From assembly GCA_025450035.1 (NCBI GenBank), contig JANWIF010000021.1, forward strand, positions 1-53,979: 53,979 nucleotides of DNA, given 5' to 3'. The notes beneath the pieces are model-generated. The model searched no databases and was not told where the DNA came from. It worked only from the letters and a program-made list of their open reading frames with translations. The position numbers and the translations under genes are program-made. The first letter of the stretch is position 1. Each line of letters opens with the position of its first letter. Origin of the DNA: Gemmatimonadaceae bacterium (GTDB lineage Bacteria > Gemmatimonadota > Gemmatimonadetes > Gemmatimonadales > Gemmatimonadaceae). Positions 17,548 through 25,436 of this stretch are shown one piece after another.

Positions 17548-17587
17548 GGCCGCTGAATGCGGAGTGAGGGAAGCGGCCGCCCTTTTT
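17548..17587 (+). terminator. Rho-independent terminator after the first ATPase
   Basis: GGCCGCT (17548-17554) pairs with AGCGGCC (17572-17578), giving a 7-bp GC stem with a 17-base loop. A T5 run follows at 17583-17587 after four bases. It is 12 bases past the ATPase stop and would separate that gene from the second ATPase. Confidence 0.6.
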
Positions 17588-17638
17588 CCTCTTCTCTACC
17601 GGCTGAGTGTCGTTCGGGGGCGGGCGCCAGGTGGAACG

Positions 17639-17913
17639 ATGGCGCGCGCTCGCGCCGAGCTGGAGACGTTGTACCGTCGCGCCGTCCAGGCGCAGGATCG
17701 CCAGTTGACAGCGAGCCTTGCGCTCGGCCCGATCCTCCGGCGCATGGGCCCGCGCACGCCGCCCGGGGCCGTTCTCGCGCTCCGGCTGGCGGTCGCGGCC
17801 GGACTGGTGCTCGCCATCGCCTGTGCCAACACCGCCAATCTCCTGTTCGGGCGCGCCACAGTTAGGCGCAAGGGAATCGCGGTGCGGCTGTCGCCGGGCG
17901 CCAGCCGCGCGCG
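17639..17913 (+). pseudogene. Remnant of an ADOP/MacB-type permease
   Basis: From ATG 17639 about 90 residues read MARARAELETLYRRAVQ, later AGLVLAIACANTANLLFGRA, then TVRRKGIAVRLSPGASRAR. The ACANxANLLxxRAxxRRxxIAVRxxxGASR pattern is the hallmark of the central FtsX domain of ADOP-family permeases, which are normally about 800 residues. Homology stops abruptly at about 17913, right where a CCTCCAA heptad repeat begins. No other part of a permease is found in the surrounding 4 kb. It is therefore a truncated leftover, and this ABC cluster has lost or never had an intact permease at this place. Confidence 0.65.
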
Positions 17914-17919
17914 TTGTGG

Positions 17920-17943
17920 GCACCTCCAACCTCCAACCACCAG
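17920..17943 (+). repeat. Heptad-period repeat CCTCCAA in the second ATPase leader
   Basis: CCTCCAA occurs twice in tandem (about 17922-17928 and 17929-17935), followed by the related CCACCAG. It lies 36 bases before the ATG of the second ATPase and at the breakpoint of the permease remnant. Confidence 0.5.
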
Positions 17944-17978
17944 TTACAATTCAACAGACTCCTTAGAGGCCCCACCCC

Positions 17979-18734
17979 ATGCCCTCCCTCAAGTCCCTAT
18001 TTGGCGCCGGTCACCAGTCGAATCCCACGGCTTCGGGCGCCGCGGCGGCGGACTCGCCGCCGCTGGATCCGATACTCATCTCGACTCGCAACATCGATAA
18101 GTCGTATCCGGTCGGAAACGGCCAGGTGTTCGTGCTCCGGCGCGTCACGATCGATGTGAAAGCGGGTGAGTTCGTGTCGATCATGGGCCCATCGGGCGCG
18201 GGAAAGTCCACCCTGCTGAGCGTGATCGGCATGCTCGACAGCGCATGGACCGGCGAGTTCTGGTTCGTTGGGCACCCGGTGCACACGTATTCCGTGAAGG
18301 AGCGCGTCGCGCTCAACAAGCAATACATCGGCTTCGTGTTCCAGCAGTATCATCTCATCGATGACCTCACCGTCGCCGAGAATCTGGACATCCCGCTCTC
18401 GTACCGGAACGTCAAAAAGAGCGAGCGCGAAGCCATGGTGGCCGATACGCTCGACCGGTTCAACATCGTGGGCAAGAAGGATCTCTATCCCCGACAGCTC
18501 TCCGGTGGACAACAGCAACTGGTCGCCGTGGCGCGGGCAGTGATCGCGAGCCCGAAATTGATTCTTGCCGACGAGCCCACGGGCAATCTCCACTCGAGCC
18601 AGGGGGCCGAGATCATGGAGTTGTTCACCAAGTTGAATCAGCAGGGCACCACCATCATTCAGGTCACGCACTCCGAAACGAACGCGGGGTACGGCAATCG
18701 CATCATCAATCTGAAGGACGGCTGGATCGTCTGA
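17979..18734 (+). CDS. MacB/LolD-type ABC ATPase (second copy)
   Basis: A 251-residue ATPase of the same class as the gene at 16744, but clearly diverged. Walker A is GPSGAGKST, the Q-loop reads [22 protein letters not shown], the signature is [15 protein letters not shown] (Leu instead of the usual Arg after QQQ), Walker B is [14 protein letters not shown] (His-Ser instead of Asp-Ser) and the H-loop is QVTHSE. These changes near the signature and D-loop suggest a specialised or less active subunit. ATG 17979 has AGAGG nine bases before it. The sigma-54 activator gene begins 34 bases downstream, so ATPase, regulator and kinase are probably one transcript. Confidence 0.9.
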   Translation: MPSLKSLFGAGHQSNPTASGAAAADSPPLDPILISTRNIDKSYPVGNGQVFVLRRVTIDVKAGEFVSIMGPSGAGKSTLLSVIGMLDSAWTGEFWFVGHPVHTYSVKERVALNKQYIGFVFQQYHLIDDLTVAENLDIPLSYRNVKKSEREAMVADTLDRFNIVGKKDLYPRQLSGGQQQLVAVARAVIASPKLILADEPTGNLHSSQGAEIMELFTKLNQQGTTIIQVTHSETNAGYGNRIINLKDGWIV

Positions 18735-18768
18735 TTCAGCGCGTGCTTCCCCTCTCGCCTCAGGTACC

Positions 18769-20136
18769 GTGAGCTCCGAAGCACCTTCGCGCATCCTCAT
18801 TGCCGACGATCAGCCGGATGTGATCGAGGCGCTTCGCCTGATGCTCAAAGGCGAGGGGTTCCAGATCGAGACCGCTCGTTCGGTGGCCGGTGTCGCATCG
18901 GCCATTGAGGAACGGGATTTCGACGCAGTGCTGATGGACCTCAACTACACGCGTGACACAACGTCGGGGCGCGAGGGACTCGATCTGCTCCCGCGCCTTC
19001 GCGAGCTCGATCGCACGTTGCCCGTGATCGTGATGACGGCGTGGGGGAGCGTGGACGGCGCGGTGGAAGCCATGCGCCGGGGTGCGTGGGACTTCATCGA
19101 GAAGCCGTGGGACAACGCGCGCCTGCTCGCGACGCTGCGCTCGCAGCTCGAGCTGGGCCGCGCCATTCGCCGCGCGCAGCGCCTGGAAGGAGAGAACGCG
19201 CTGCTGCGCAAGGATGGCGTCCCTCAGCTCATCGCCGAGTCTCCGCGTATGCGGCCAGTGCTGCAGCTCATGGAACGCGTCGGTCCCTCGGATGCGAACG
19301 TGCTCATCACCGGCGAGCACGGCACGGGAAAAGAGATGGTCGCGCGTTGGCTGCATGCCGTGTCGCCGCGCACGTCGCACGCGTTCGTGGCCGTGAACAT
19401 GGGCGGACTGTCCGAGGGCGTGTTCGAGAGCGAGCTGTTCGGCCACGTGAAGGGCGCGTTCACCGACGCCAAGACGGACCGCGTTGGGCGCTTCGAGTTG
19501 GCCGACCGCGGAACGCTTTTTCTGGACGAGATTGCCAACATCTCGCTCGGACTCCAGGCCAAGTTGCTGCGCGTGCTGCAGACGGGCGAAGTGGAGCGTG
19601 TGGGCTCGTCGCGCGCACACGCGGTGAACGCGCGGATCTTGTCCGCGACCAACGTCGACCTTCACACCGAGGTGGACGGCGGACGTTTTCGCGAGGACCT
19701 GCTGTTCCGGCTCAACACGATCGAGATCCATCTGCCGCCGGTGCGCGAGCGTCGAGAGGACATCCCGTCCCTGGCAATGCACTTCCTGCGGCGCCACGCC
19801 GCCCGCTATCGCAAGTCGCTCACGGCGTTCGACTCGGCTGCCATGCAGGCGTTGCTCGATCACTCGTGGCCTGGCAACATTCGCGAGCTCGATCACGCCG
19901 TGGAGCGGGCCGTACTGCTCGCGCAGGACGACACGGTGCGCGCGCCCGATCTCGCGTTGCGCGCGGGCGCGCAGGGCAGCGCGTCTCGATACGAGGAGTT
20001 GACGCTCGAGGAGGCGGAGCGCGTGCTCATCCAGAAAGCCCTCACCCGCTACGACGGGAACGTGAGTCAGGCGGCCAAGGCCCTCGGACTCAGCCGGAGT
20101 GCGCTCTACCGCCGGCTCTCCACGCATGGCCTCTGA
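18769..20136 (+). CDS. Sigma-54-dependent response regulator, NtrC family
   Basis: A 455-residue activator with three domains. The receiver (about 8-120) has the acidic pair Asp13/Asp14, phospho-acceptor Asp57, Thr90 and Lys112. The AAA+ domain (about 145-370) has Walker A GEHGTGKE (182-189), the sigma-54 contact loop, Walker B GTLFLDEI and the arginine-finger region FREDLLFRLN. The C-terminal Fis-type helix-turn-helix reads NVSQAAKALGLSRSALYRRL. The contact loop is GAFTDA instead of canonical GAFTGA, a variant known in part of the family. GTG 18769 is the start. The histidine kinase gene overlaps its 3' end by 11 bases, and the pair probably controls the adjoining efflux genes through sigma-54. 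Confidence 0.94.
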   Translation: MSSEAPSRILIADDQPDVIEALRLMLKGEGFQIETARSVAGVASAIEERDFDAVLMDLNYTRDTTSGREGLDLLPRLRELDRTLPVIVMTAWGSVDGAVEAMRRGAWDFIEKPWDNARLLATLRSQLELGRAIRRAQRLEGENALLRKDGVPQLIAESPRMRPVLQLMERVGPSDANVLITGEHGTGKEMVARWLHAVSPRTSHAFVAVNMGGLSEGVFESELFGHVKGAFTDAKTDRVGRFELADRGTLFLDEIANISLGLQAKLLRVLQTGEVERVGSSRAHAVNARILSATNVDLHTEVDGGRFREDLLFRLNTIEIHLPPVRERREDIPSLAMHFLRRHAARYRKSLTAFDSAAMQALLDHSWPGNIRELDHAVERAVLLAQDDTVRAPDLALRAGAQGSASRYEELTLEEAERVLIQKALTRYDGNVSQAAKALGLSRSALYRRLSTHGL

Positions 20137-21508
20137 CCGCGCGCCTTCAGCCTCGCCGACCGCGCCGCTTCGATCGTCACCCAGCGGGGCTCCGCGGTGG
20201 TCGTTCGAGCACCGGGTGCTCCTGCTTTCGCTGTTGGCCGGCCTACCAGGCAGCGCCGTCGCCCTTGCGCTGCTCTGGACCGGCGACCACTCCGACCGAC
20301 TGCGTTGGACGCTCACGATCGTCGTCGCCGGCGGCTGGCTCGGTGTCGCGCTGTCGCTGCGCGAGCGCGTGGTGCGTCCACTGCAGACGATTTCCAACAT
20401 GCTGGCGGCGCTCCGCGAGGGCGACTTTTCCATTCGCGCGCGCGGCGCGCGCGCGGACGATGCGCTGGGGCTGGCGCTGCTGGAGGTGAACACGCTGGGG
20501 GAGACGCTGCGCGCCCAGCGGTTAGGCGCGCTCGAGGCCACGGCCCTGCTGCGCACGGTAATGGCGGAAATCGACGTCGCCATCTTCGCGTTCGACGAAC
20601 ATCGCACGCTGCGGCTGGTGAACGGCGCCGGCGAGCGGCTGCTGGGCCAGCCGACCGAGCGTCTATTAGGCCTTACATCAGCCGCGTTAGGCATGGCAGA
20701 CTCCGTGCGCGGCGAACCGGAACGCACGGTGGACATCGATTTTCCGGGTGGGCGCGGCAAGTGGCAGCTGCGCCGCGGCACCTTTCGCCAGGGCGGGCGC
20801 CCGCACCTGCTGGTGGTGCTTTCCGACCTGAGTCGCGCCCTCCGGGAGGAGGAACGCCAGGCATGGCAGCGTCTCATCCGCGTGCTGGGACACGAGATCA
20901 ACAACTCCCTCGCCCCGATCAAGTCCATCGCCGCCAGCTTGCGCGATCTGCTCGCCCGCCCAACGCTACCCGAGGACTGGCGTCAGGATGCCGGCGATGG
21001 CCTTGCCGTCATTGCCGGGCGCAGCGAGTCGTTGGCCCGGTTCATGGCCGCCTACGCCTTACTGGCACGGCTCCCTAGCCCGCAGCCGCGGCCCGTGGAC
21101 GTCCATCAGTGGGTGCGGCGTGTCGCCCAACTCGAGACGCGGCTGCCGGTGGGCGTGCTTCCGCCTAACGGAAGAGCGGTCGTCATTGCGGCCGATGGCG
21201 ATCAGCTCGACCAGCTGCTGATCAATCTCGTGCGCAATGCCGCCGATGCGTCGCTCGAGACCAACGGCACGGTGACGGTAGGATGGACGCGGACGAGCGG
21301 CTGGCTGGAGGTCTGGGTCCGCGATGAAGGGCTGGGCCTCGCCGACACCGCCAATCTGTTCGTTCCGTTCTTCACCACCAAGCCGAACGGATCGGGCATC
21401 GGCCTCGCCCTGAGCCGGCAGATCGCCGAGGCGCATGGGGGCACGCTCACGCTCGAGAATCGGCGCGACGCCCGAGGGTCCGAAGCGCGACTGCGCCTCC
21501 CGTTGTGA
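20126..21508 (+). CDS. Membrane sensor histidine kinase, partner of the sigma-54 regulator
   Basis: A 460-residue kinase. Two membrane helices (about 31-51 and 61-77) with a very short periplasmic loop (WTGDHSDRLRW) suggest sensing in or near the membrane. A HAMP-like segment (about 80-135) and a PAS-like domain (about 140-235) follow. The H-box is RVLGHEINNSLAPI with His256, then N-box LINLVRNAADAS, G1 VRDEGLGL, F-box FVPFFTTK and G2 GSGIGLALS. ATG 20126 overlaps the regulator gene, and the stop TGA overlaps the GTG of the next gene, so translation is coupled on both sides. This NtrB/NtrY-like design matches the NtrC-type partner. Confidence 0.93.
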   Translation: MASDRAPSASPTAPLRSSPSGAPRWSFEHRVLLLSLLAGLPGSAVALALLWTGDHSDRLRWTLTIVVAGGWLGVALSLRERVVRPLQTISNMLAALREGDFSIRARGARADDALGLALLEVNTLGETLRAQRLGALEATALLRTVMAEIDVAIFAFDEHRTLRLVNGAGERLLGQPTERLLGLTSAALGMADSVRGEPERTVDIDFPGGRGKWQLRRGTFRQGGRPHLLVVLSDLSRALREEERQAWQRLIRVLGHEINNSLAPIKSIAASLRDLLARPTLPEDWRQDAGDGLAVIAGRSESLARFMAAYALLARLPSPQPRPVDVHQWVRRVAQLETRLPVGVLPPNGRAVVIAADGDQLDQLLINLVRNAADASLETNGTVTVGWTRTSGWLEVWVRDEGLGLADTANLFVPFFTTKPNGSGIGLALSRQIAEAHGGTLTLENRRDARGSEARLRLPL

Positions 21509-22284
21509 CGCGCATCATCGACACGCTTCTCGACCCGACCGCGCGTCCGGTGATCGCCCACCGCGGCGCAGCGGCCCTGGCGCCGGAGAACACCATCGCC
21601 GCGTTCGAGCGCGCGATCGCCGATGGCGCCGAAGGGCTCGAGCTCGACGTCCACGTGACCGCCGATGACGTACCCGTCGTGATCCACGATCCCACGGTCG
21701 ACCGAACCACCGACCGCGCGGGCGCCGTCGCGACGCTCTCGCTCAAGGCCTTGCGCGAGGCCGACGCCGGCGCCCGCTTCACGACCGACGAAGGGCGCAC
21801 CTTCCCCTGGCGCGACCGCGGCGTGCGCATTCCGTCGTTGGCCGAAGTGCTGGGCGTTGCCGGCGACACGCCGCTCATCCTGGATGTCAAGACGCCTAAC
21901 GCAGCACCTGCGGTGCACCGGGTGCTTTCCGCCGCCGGCGCCGCGGGACGCTGCATGCTCGCGTCGTTCCACGCGCGGGCGCTGGAGTTGTTCGACGCGG
22001 CCCCCTGGGTCCGCAGCGCGTCACGTTACGAGGCGATGGCCCTGATCGCACGTGGCCTCCTGGCGCGGCCCGCGAGGCCCGTGCGCTACCGCGCGCTCAC
22101 CGTGCCGACGCGCGTGAGCGGCCTGCCCATCCCGATGCGCGCGCTCACCCACGCGGCGCGGCAACTGGGGTGTCCCACGCACATCTGGGTGATCGACGAG
22201 CCACACCGTGCGCGCGCGCTCTGGCGCGCGGGAGCCTGCGGCATCATCACCAATTGCCCGCGCGACATTCTCGACGTGCGGTGA
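21505..22284 (+). CDS. Glycerophosphodiester phosphodiesterase
   Basis: A 259-residue GDPD enzyme that hydrolyses glycerophosphodiesters to glycerol-3-phosphate and an alcohol. The motif HRGAAALAPENTIAAF (about 18-33) has the catalytic His and Glu, and ELDVHVTADDVPVVIHDPTVDRTT (about 45-68) has the metal-binding Glu/Asp and second His. Lys in ILDVKTPN and the C-terminal VWVIDEP-like strand HIWVIDEPHRA complete the barrel. No signal peptide, so it resembles cytoplasmic UgpQ. The GTG start shares four bases (GTGA) with the kinase stop. A functional link to the kinase is not obvious. Confidence 0.93.
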   Translation: MTRIIDTLLDPTARPVIAHRGAAALAPENTIAAFERAIADGAEGLELDVHVTADDVPVVIHDPTVDRTTDRAGAVATLSLKALREADAGARFTTDEGRTFPWRDRGVRIPSLAEVLGVAGDTPLILDVKTPNAAPAVHRVLSAAGAAGRCMLASFHARALELFDAAPWVRSASRYEAMALIARGLLARPARPVRYRALTVPTRVSGLPIPMRALTHAARQLGCPTHIWVIDEPHRARALWRAGACGIITNCPRDILDVR

Positions 22285-22723
22285 TCCGGATGGCGACGTT
22301 GGTGTTGATAGCGCGAAGTATTGGGCTGCGTGGCCATCGGCATTCGCTCCGGCGCTGCTGTCGGGCTGGTGCCACTCGGCGCGGCGAGCGACCACGCCGT
22401 GTTGAAACAGATGCGGCTGATGGAAGCGGATTGTGTGGGCGCCCGGGGTGAGCACTGCGCCTAACCACGGCATGTTGTTGGACTCGATCACACCCCACAA
22501 GCTGTGACTGGCATTCGAGGCTCCGTGGGGTTCTTCAGTATCCGCCGTTCGGCGCGCGGTCCTCGCCCGCTGCCCGGAGCGATCCCAAGTCATCCGCCGT
22601 ATCCGCTTCAGCACGGCGTGGTCACTCGCCATGCGACGCTATGCTACGCACGACGACCGCGCCCGAGTAGGACGCGGTCTGTCACGTGACGTCTGTATGG
22701 CGCGCTATCTCACGCGCCACGTC
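22285..22723. other. Unassigned stretch between the GDPD and DUF4384 genes
   Basis: I recognise no gene in these 438 bases. A minus-strand frame is open from 22632 back into the GDPD gene (about 200 codons in all). Its middle part (GVIESNNMPWLGAVLTPGA) looks protein-like, but I cannot place it in a family, there is no good start signal, and nearly half of it is antisense to GDPD. It could be a remnant. A perfect 10-bp palindrome, GTCACGTGAC, lies at 22681-22690. Confidence 0.4.
22681..22690. promoter_or_regulatory. Perfect palindrome GTCACGTGAC
   Basis: A 10-bp perfect palindrome with a CACGTG core just beyond the 3' end of the DUF4384 gene. Palindromes of this type can be regulator sites, but its place between gene ends does not fit a promoter. 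A chance event is possible. Confidence 0.2.
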
Positions 22724-24343
22724 CTAGTGGCGATGCCCTCCGCCCCCTCCACCACCCCCGCGGCGGCCACCGCCAAAGGAGGAGGCGCGCGGCGCCGACA
22801 TCCGAGGCTCCGACGCTCGCGGCGCGGCCCGCGGCGCGGAGAAGCCGCCGGAAGAGCGCTCGACGCGTGGTGCGACGGCGCGAGGCGCTTCAAATCGCGG
22901 TTGCACGGCGCGAGGCGCTTCAAATCGCGGTTGCACGGCGCGAGGCGCTTCAAATCGCGGTTGCACGGCGCGAGGCGCTTCAAATCGCGGTTGCACGGCC
23001 CGCGCAGATGGTTCGAACCGCGGTTGCGACTCGTAACGCATCTCGGGACGCCGCCCCGCCGGCTGCACCACGCGCGGCGCTGGCGTCGCGCGCGGCTCGC
23101 TCACTCGCGGCTCGCTCACCCGCGTGGGCGCGGCCTCCGTACGTGTTGGCGGCCGGCTCACCCGTGTGGGCTGCGCCACCCGCGTCGACGGCTCGTACCG
23201 CGGCCGATCGGGCACGGCCCGCGAGCCACGCTCACCCGGCGACACCGGGCCGGCATTCACGCGACCCGGTTCGGCGAACACGGTCCGCTCACCATTCGAC
23301 CGTCCGGTAGGCGCGCCGAGCGACACCGGCACTCGGCGACCGCCCTGCAGATCGGTGGGCCGCAGGACCGGTTGGCGCGCAAACCCGCTGACACTCGCCC
23401 CTGGAGTACGCCACGGCGTCGCCACACCGGGGCCCCTGAAGTGCGTGCCGCGAAATGCGGGCGCACTCGCGAACGCGTTAGGGCCTAACACTGAACGCGG
23501 ACGGTACCGCACGCCGACGAACGGGCCACCACCTGGGATTCCGCCCTTCCACCGGAATGGACCGCCGCCGAACGGACGGTAGACAACGACCGGACCGCAG
23601 TAGAAGCAGCCGCCGAAATACGGCCGGCTGTAATAGCCGGAATAGAACGGCGAATAGTAGTACGACGAGTAGTAGTACGGATTGCCGAAGCCGAATCCGA
23701 TGCCCAGCCCAAATCCGCCGTCGCCGTAGCCGGAGAAATACGGATCGTACGAGTACGGGTACGCCCACGGATCGGTCCACGCCGGATACGCCACGTAATC
23801 GCGCCGCGAGTACGACGCCACCTGCTGCCCAACGGTATAGGTCGCCAGGTCGTAGTCGAAATGACCGCTCGCCATTCGCCCAACGAGGTTGGTGAATCCG
23901 GTTTCGGGATCAGTCGCGAGCGCCGAATCGCCGAGCACCGTGTAATCCCAGTGCCCGTCGCGCGTGAACTCGTCAAAGTGATACGGCTGTCCCGACCATG
24001 CGGCGTAGATCGTTCCGGTGCCGGCAGCTCCGCCTACGGTAAATGCCTCCCGGTCGCCACGCCCACGAATCTCGTAGCTCTTTCCGCCGCGCACGAAGTT
24101 GTCATCGGTCGGATCGATCGGAAATAGCACGCGCACCAAACCATCGGGCGAGACGTGCAGCACGACGAGATATCCGTCATCGCGAATCTGAACCTTCGCG
24201 CGCGCACGATCGCCTTGATCGTACGAGTCGTGGTCGAGAGAGATGCGGACAGTCGGGTCCGAAGTCGCGGCACGCGACATCGCCACCGGAGTGGCAGGCG
24301 CAGCGCCTGAGAGCAGCAATGGAACAAGTAGGACGGAGAGCAT
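22724..24343 (-). CDS. Exported DUF4384-type protein with Gly/Tyr-rich and tandem-repeat C-terminus
   Basis: A 539-residue protein. A signal peptide (MLSVLLVPLLLSGAAPATPVA) precedes a domain at about 30-150 (VRISLDHDSYDQGDRARAKVQIRDDGYLVVLHVSPDGLVRVLFP, with later YHFDEF) that resembles DUF4384, an extracytoplasmic domain of unclear role. Residues about 200-260 are extremely rich in Tyr, Gly, Phe and Ser. From about 380 the chain is Arg/Pro/Ala/Glu-rich and basic, with four exact copies of a decapeptide containing FEAPRAVQPR, and it ends in a glycine run and GGHRH. The C-terminal part is probably disordered. ATG 24343 follows GGGAGGGG. The gene is divergent from the Yip1-family gene. No enzymatic function is proposed. 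Confidence 0.75.
   Translation of the reverse strand: MLSVLLVPLLLSGAAPATPVAMSRAATSDPTVRISLDHDSYDQGDRARAKVQIRDDGYLVVLHVSPDGLVRVLFPIDPTDDNFVRGGKSYEIRGRGDREAFTVGGAAGTGTIYAAWSGQPYHFDEFTRDGHWDYTVLGDSALATDPETGFTNLVGRMASGHFDYDLATYTVGQQVASYSRRDYVAYPAWTDPWAYPYSYDPYFSGYGDGGFGLGIGFGFGNPYYYSSYYYSPFYSGYYSRPYFGGCFYCGPVVVYRPFGGGPFRWKGGIPGGGPFVGVRYRPRSVLGPNAFASAPAFRGTHFRGPGVATPWRTPGASVSGFARQPVLRPTDLQGGRRVPVSLGAPTGRSNGERTVFAEPGRVNAGPVSPGERGSRAVPDRPRYEPSTRVAQPTRVSRPPTRTEAAPTRVSEPRVSEPRATPAPRVVQPAGRRPEMRYESQPRFEPSARAVQPRFEAPRAVQPRFEAPRAVQPRFEAPRAVQPRFEAPRAVAPRVERSSGGFSAPRAAPRASEPRMSAPRASSFGGGRRGGGGGGGGHRH
22881..23000 (-). repeat. Four tandem copies of a 30-bp coding repeat
   Basis: Units at 22881-22910, 22911-22940, 22941-22970 and 22971-23000 are identical apart from the last base of the fourth. 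Each encodes ten residues (AVQPRFEAPR in some phase) of the DUF4384 protein. A fifth, degenerate copy follows at 23001-23030. Exact identity at synonymous sites points to recent duplication. Confidence 0.95.
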
Positions 24344-24760
24344 AGCCCCTCCCGGATCACGCCATTCGCCAACCCGCTCTGGCCGGCGAGCACAAAATAG
24401 ACGCCCGTAATCGCGCCCCTACAAACTACCATGGCGAGTGTCGTGCCGCAACGCAAGTTGTTGTCAGATAACACTTTTCCGGCATCGCGCGAGCGGTCTG
24501 TCCGTCCCGCTGGACATGCCGCGTGGTGGAATTGAGACAGTCCCAACACCGCTCGCCCGCCTATAAGATCAACACGTTGCGCCAAGTGAAGTTCCATCGT
24601 GGCTGAGACTTCCGTGTTACAGCATCCTCTTGCATTTACGGCCGTTATGCCGAATGATCCCCTCTTCTCACGGCAGCTCCGTTCGGCGGACGCCCAGGCG
24701 GTGCGCAGCTCGCCGGTCGAACCGCCTTCACCCACTTCATCGCGGGCGAGGGGTACTCCA
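24344..24760. other. Divergent intergenic region, DUF4384 / Yip1 genes
   Basis: These 417 bases are less GC-rich than the surroundings and must hold two promoters. The only box-like elements I see are TATAAG at 24562-24567 and a small dyad TGTT-GTCAGAT-AACA near 24460. No -35 at proper spacing is convincing. A plus-strand frame is open from 24599, but the added 54 residues lack any homology-like feature and I start the gene at 24761. Confidence 0.35.
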
Positions 24761-25375
24761 ATGAGTTTGATCGCCAGAGCAAAGAACATCATCATGCAGC
24801 CGAAAGCTGAATGGCAGGTGATCGACACCGAACCCGCCACGGTTGGCGGTTTGTACACGGGCTACATCATCCCGCTGTCGCTCATACCGGCCATTGCATC
24901 GGTCATCGGCTTCGGAGTGTTCGGTCTGTCGCTGCCAATCATCGGCACGATTCGCCCTCCGATCGGGTCGCTGGCCGTCGGCGCGGTGGTGCGGTTCGTA
25001 CTCGGACTCGTGGGCGTATACATCCTGGCGCTGATCATCGATGCTTTGGCGCCAACGTTTACCGGCACCAAGAATTCCATCCAGGCGCTCAAGGTTGCCG
25101 CCTATTCGTACACCGCCGCCTGGGTCTTCGGAATTCTCAGCATCATACCCGCGCTCGGAATCATCGGCGGGCTGCTCGGTCTGTACTCCTTGTATTTGCT
25201 GTACACCGGCCTGCCGGTGCTCATGAAGTCACCGCCAGAAAAGGCGATGGGCTACACGGTGGTGGTGATCATCGTCGGAATCATTCTAGCGATCGTCATC
25301 AGCGTCGTAGTGAGCGCGCTTGGCTTTGGCGTGGGGAGCATGGGAATGGGTGGGATGACGCGGCCGGCGATGTAA
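24761..25375 (+). CDS. Yip1-family integral membrane protein
   Basis: A 204-residue inner-membrane protein with about five hydrophobic spans. It begins MSLIARAKNIIMQPKAEWQVID, the typical opening of bacterial Yip1/DUF1282-type proteins, in which a short amphipathic stretch with a Pro/Trp motif precedes the first helix. GTKNSIQALKVAAYSYTAAWV and the following IIPALGIIGGLLGLYSLYLLYTGLP are also family-like. ATG 24761 is preceded by GAGGGG. It ends in a Gly/Met-rich tail. The bacterial function is unknown; in eukaryotes the family works in membrane trafficking. It is convergent with the next gene. Confidence 0.85.
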   Translation: MSLIARAKNIIMQPKAEWQVIDTEPATVGGLYTGYIIPLSLIPAIASVIGFGVFGLSLPIIGTIRPPIGSLAVGAVVRFVLGLVGVYILALIIDALAPTFTGTKNSIQALKVAAYSYTAAWVFGILSIIPALGIIGGLLGLYSLYLLYTGLPVLMKSPPEKAMGYTVVVIIVGIILAIVISVVVSALGFGVGSMGMGGMTRPAM

Positions 25376-25380
25376 CGCAG

Positions 25381-25430
25381 GGAGTCGGGACACGGCGTAC
25401 GGCGGTGGAAGCGCGTCGTGTCCCACTCTC
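25381..25430. terminator. Bidirectional hairpin between convergent genes
   Basis: GGGACACG (25387-25394) pairs perfectly with CGTGTCCC (25417-25424). The stem extends outward through GAGT / ACTC with one bulged base. It fills the 61-base space between the stop codons of the Yip1-family gene and the minus-strand barrel gene. There is no clear U tract, so the fold could act in both directions or only stabilise 3' ends. Confidence 0.55.
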
Positions 25431-25436
25431 CGCAGG

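Larger units (their letters stand above)
17536..17978. other. Non-coding stretch between the two ATPase genes
   Basis: This 443-base interval holds, in order, the terminator hairpin, the ADOP-permease remnant, the heptad repeat at 17920-17943 and a short leader with AGAGG before the second ATPase. I see no intact gene in it. Confidence 0.6.

Noticed and set aside
18760-20928. A 722-codon open frame on the minus strand
   Set aside because: It is antisense to the sigma-54 regulator and histidine kinase, whose domains are complete. Long antisense frames are a by-product of high GC and codon bias.
22881-23000. Possible CRISPR array
   Set aside because: The 30-bp units are contiguous with no spacers and encode in-frame decapeptides of a protein.
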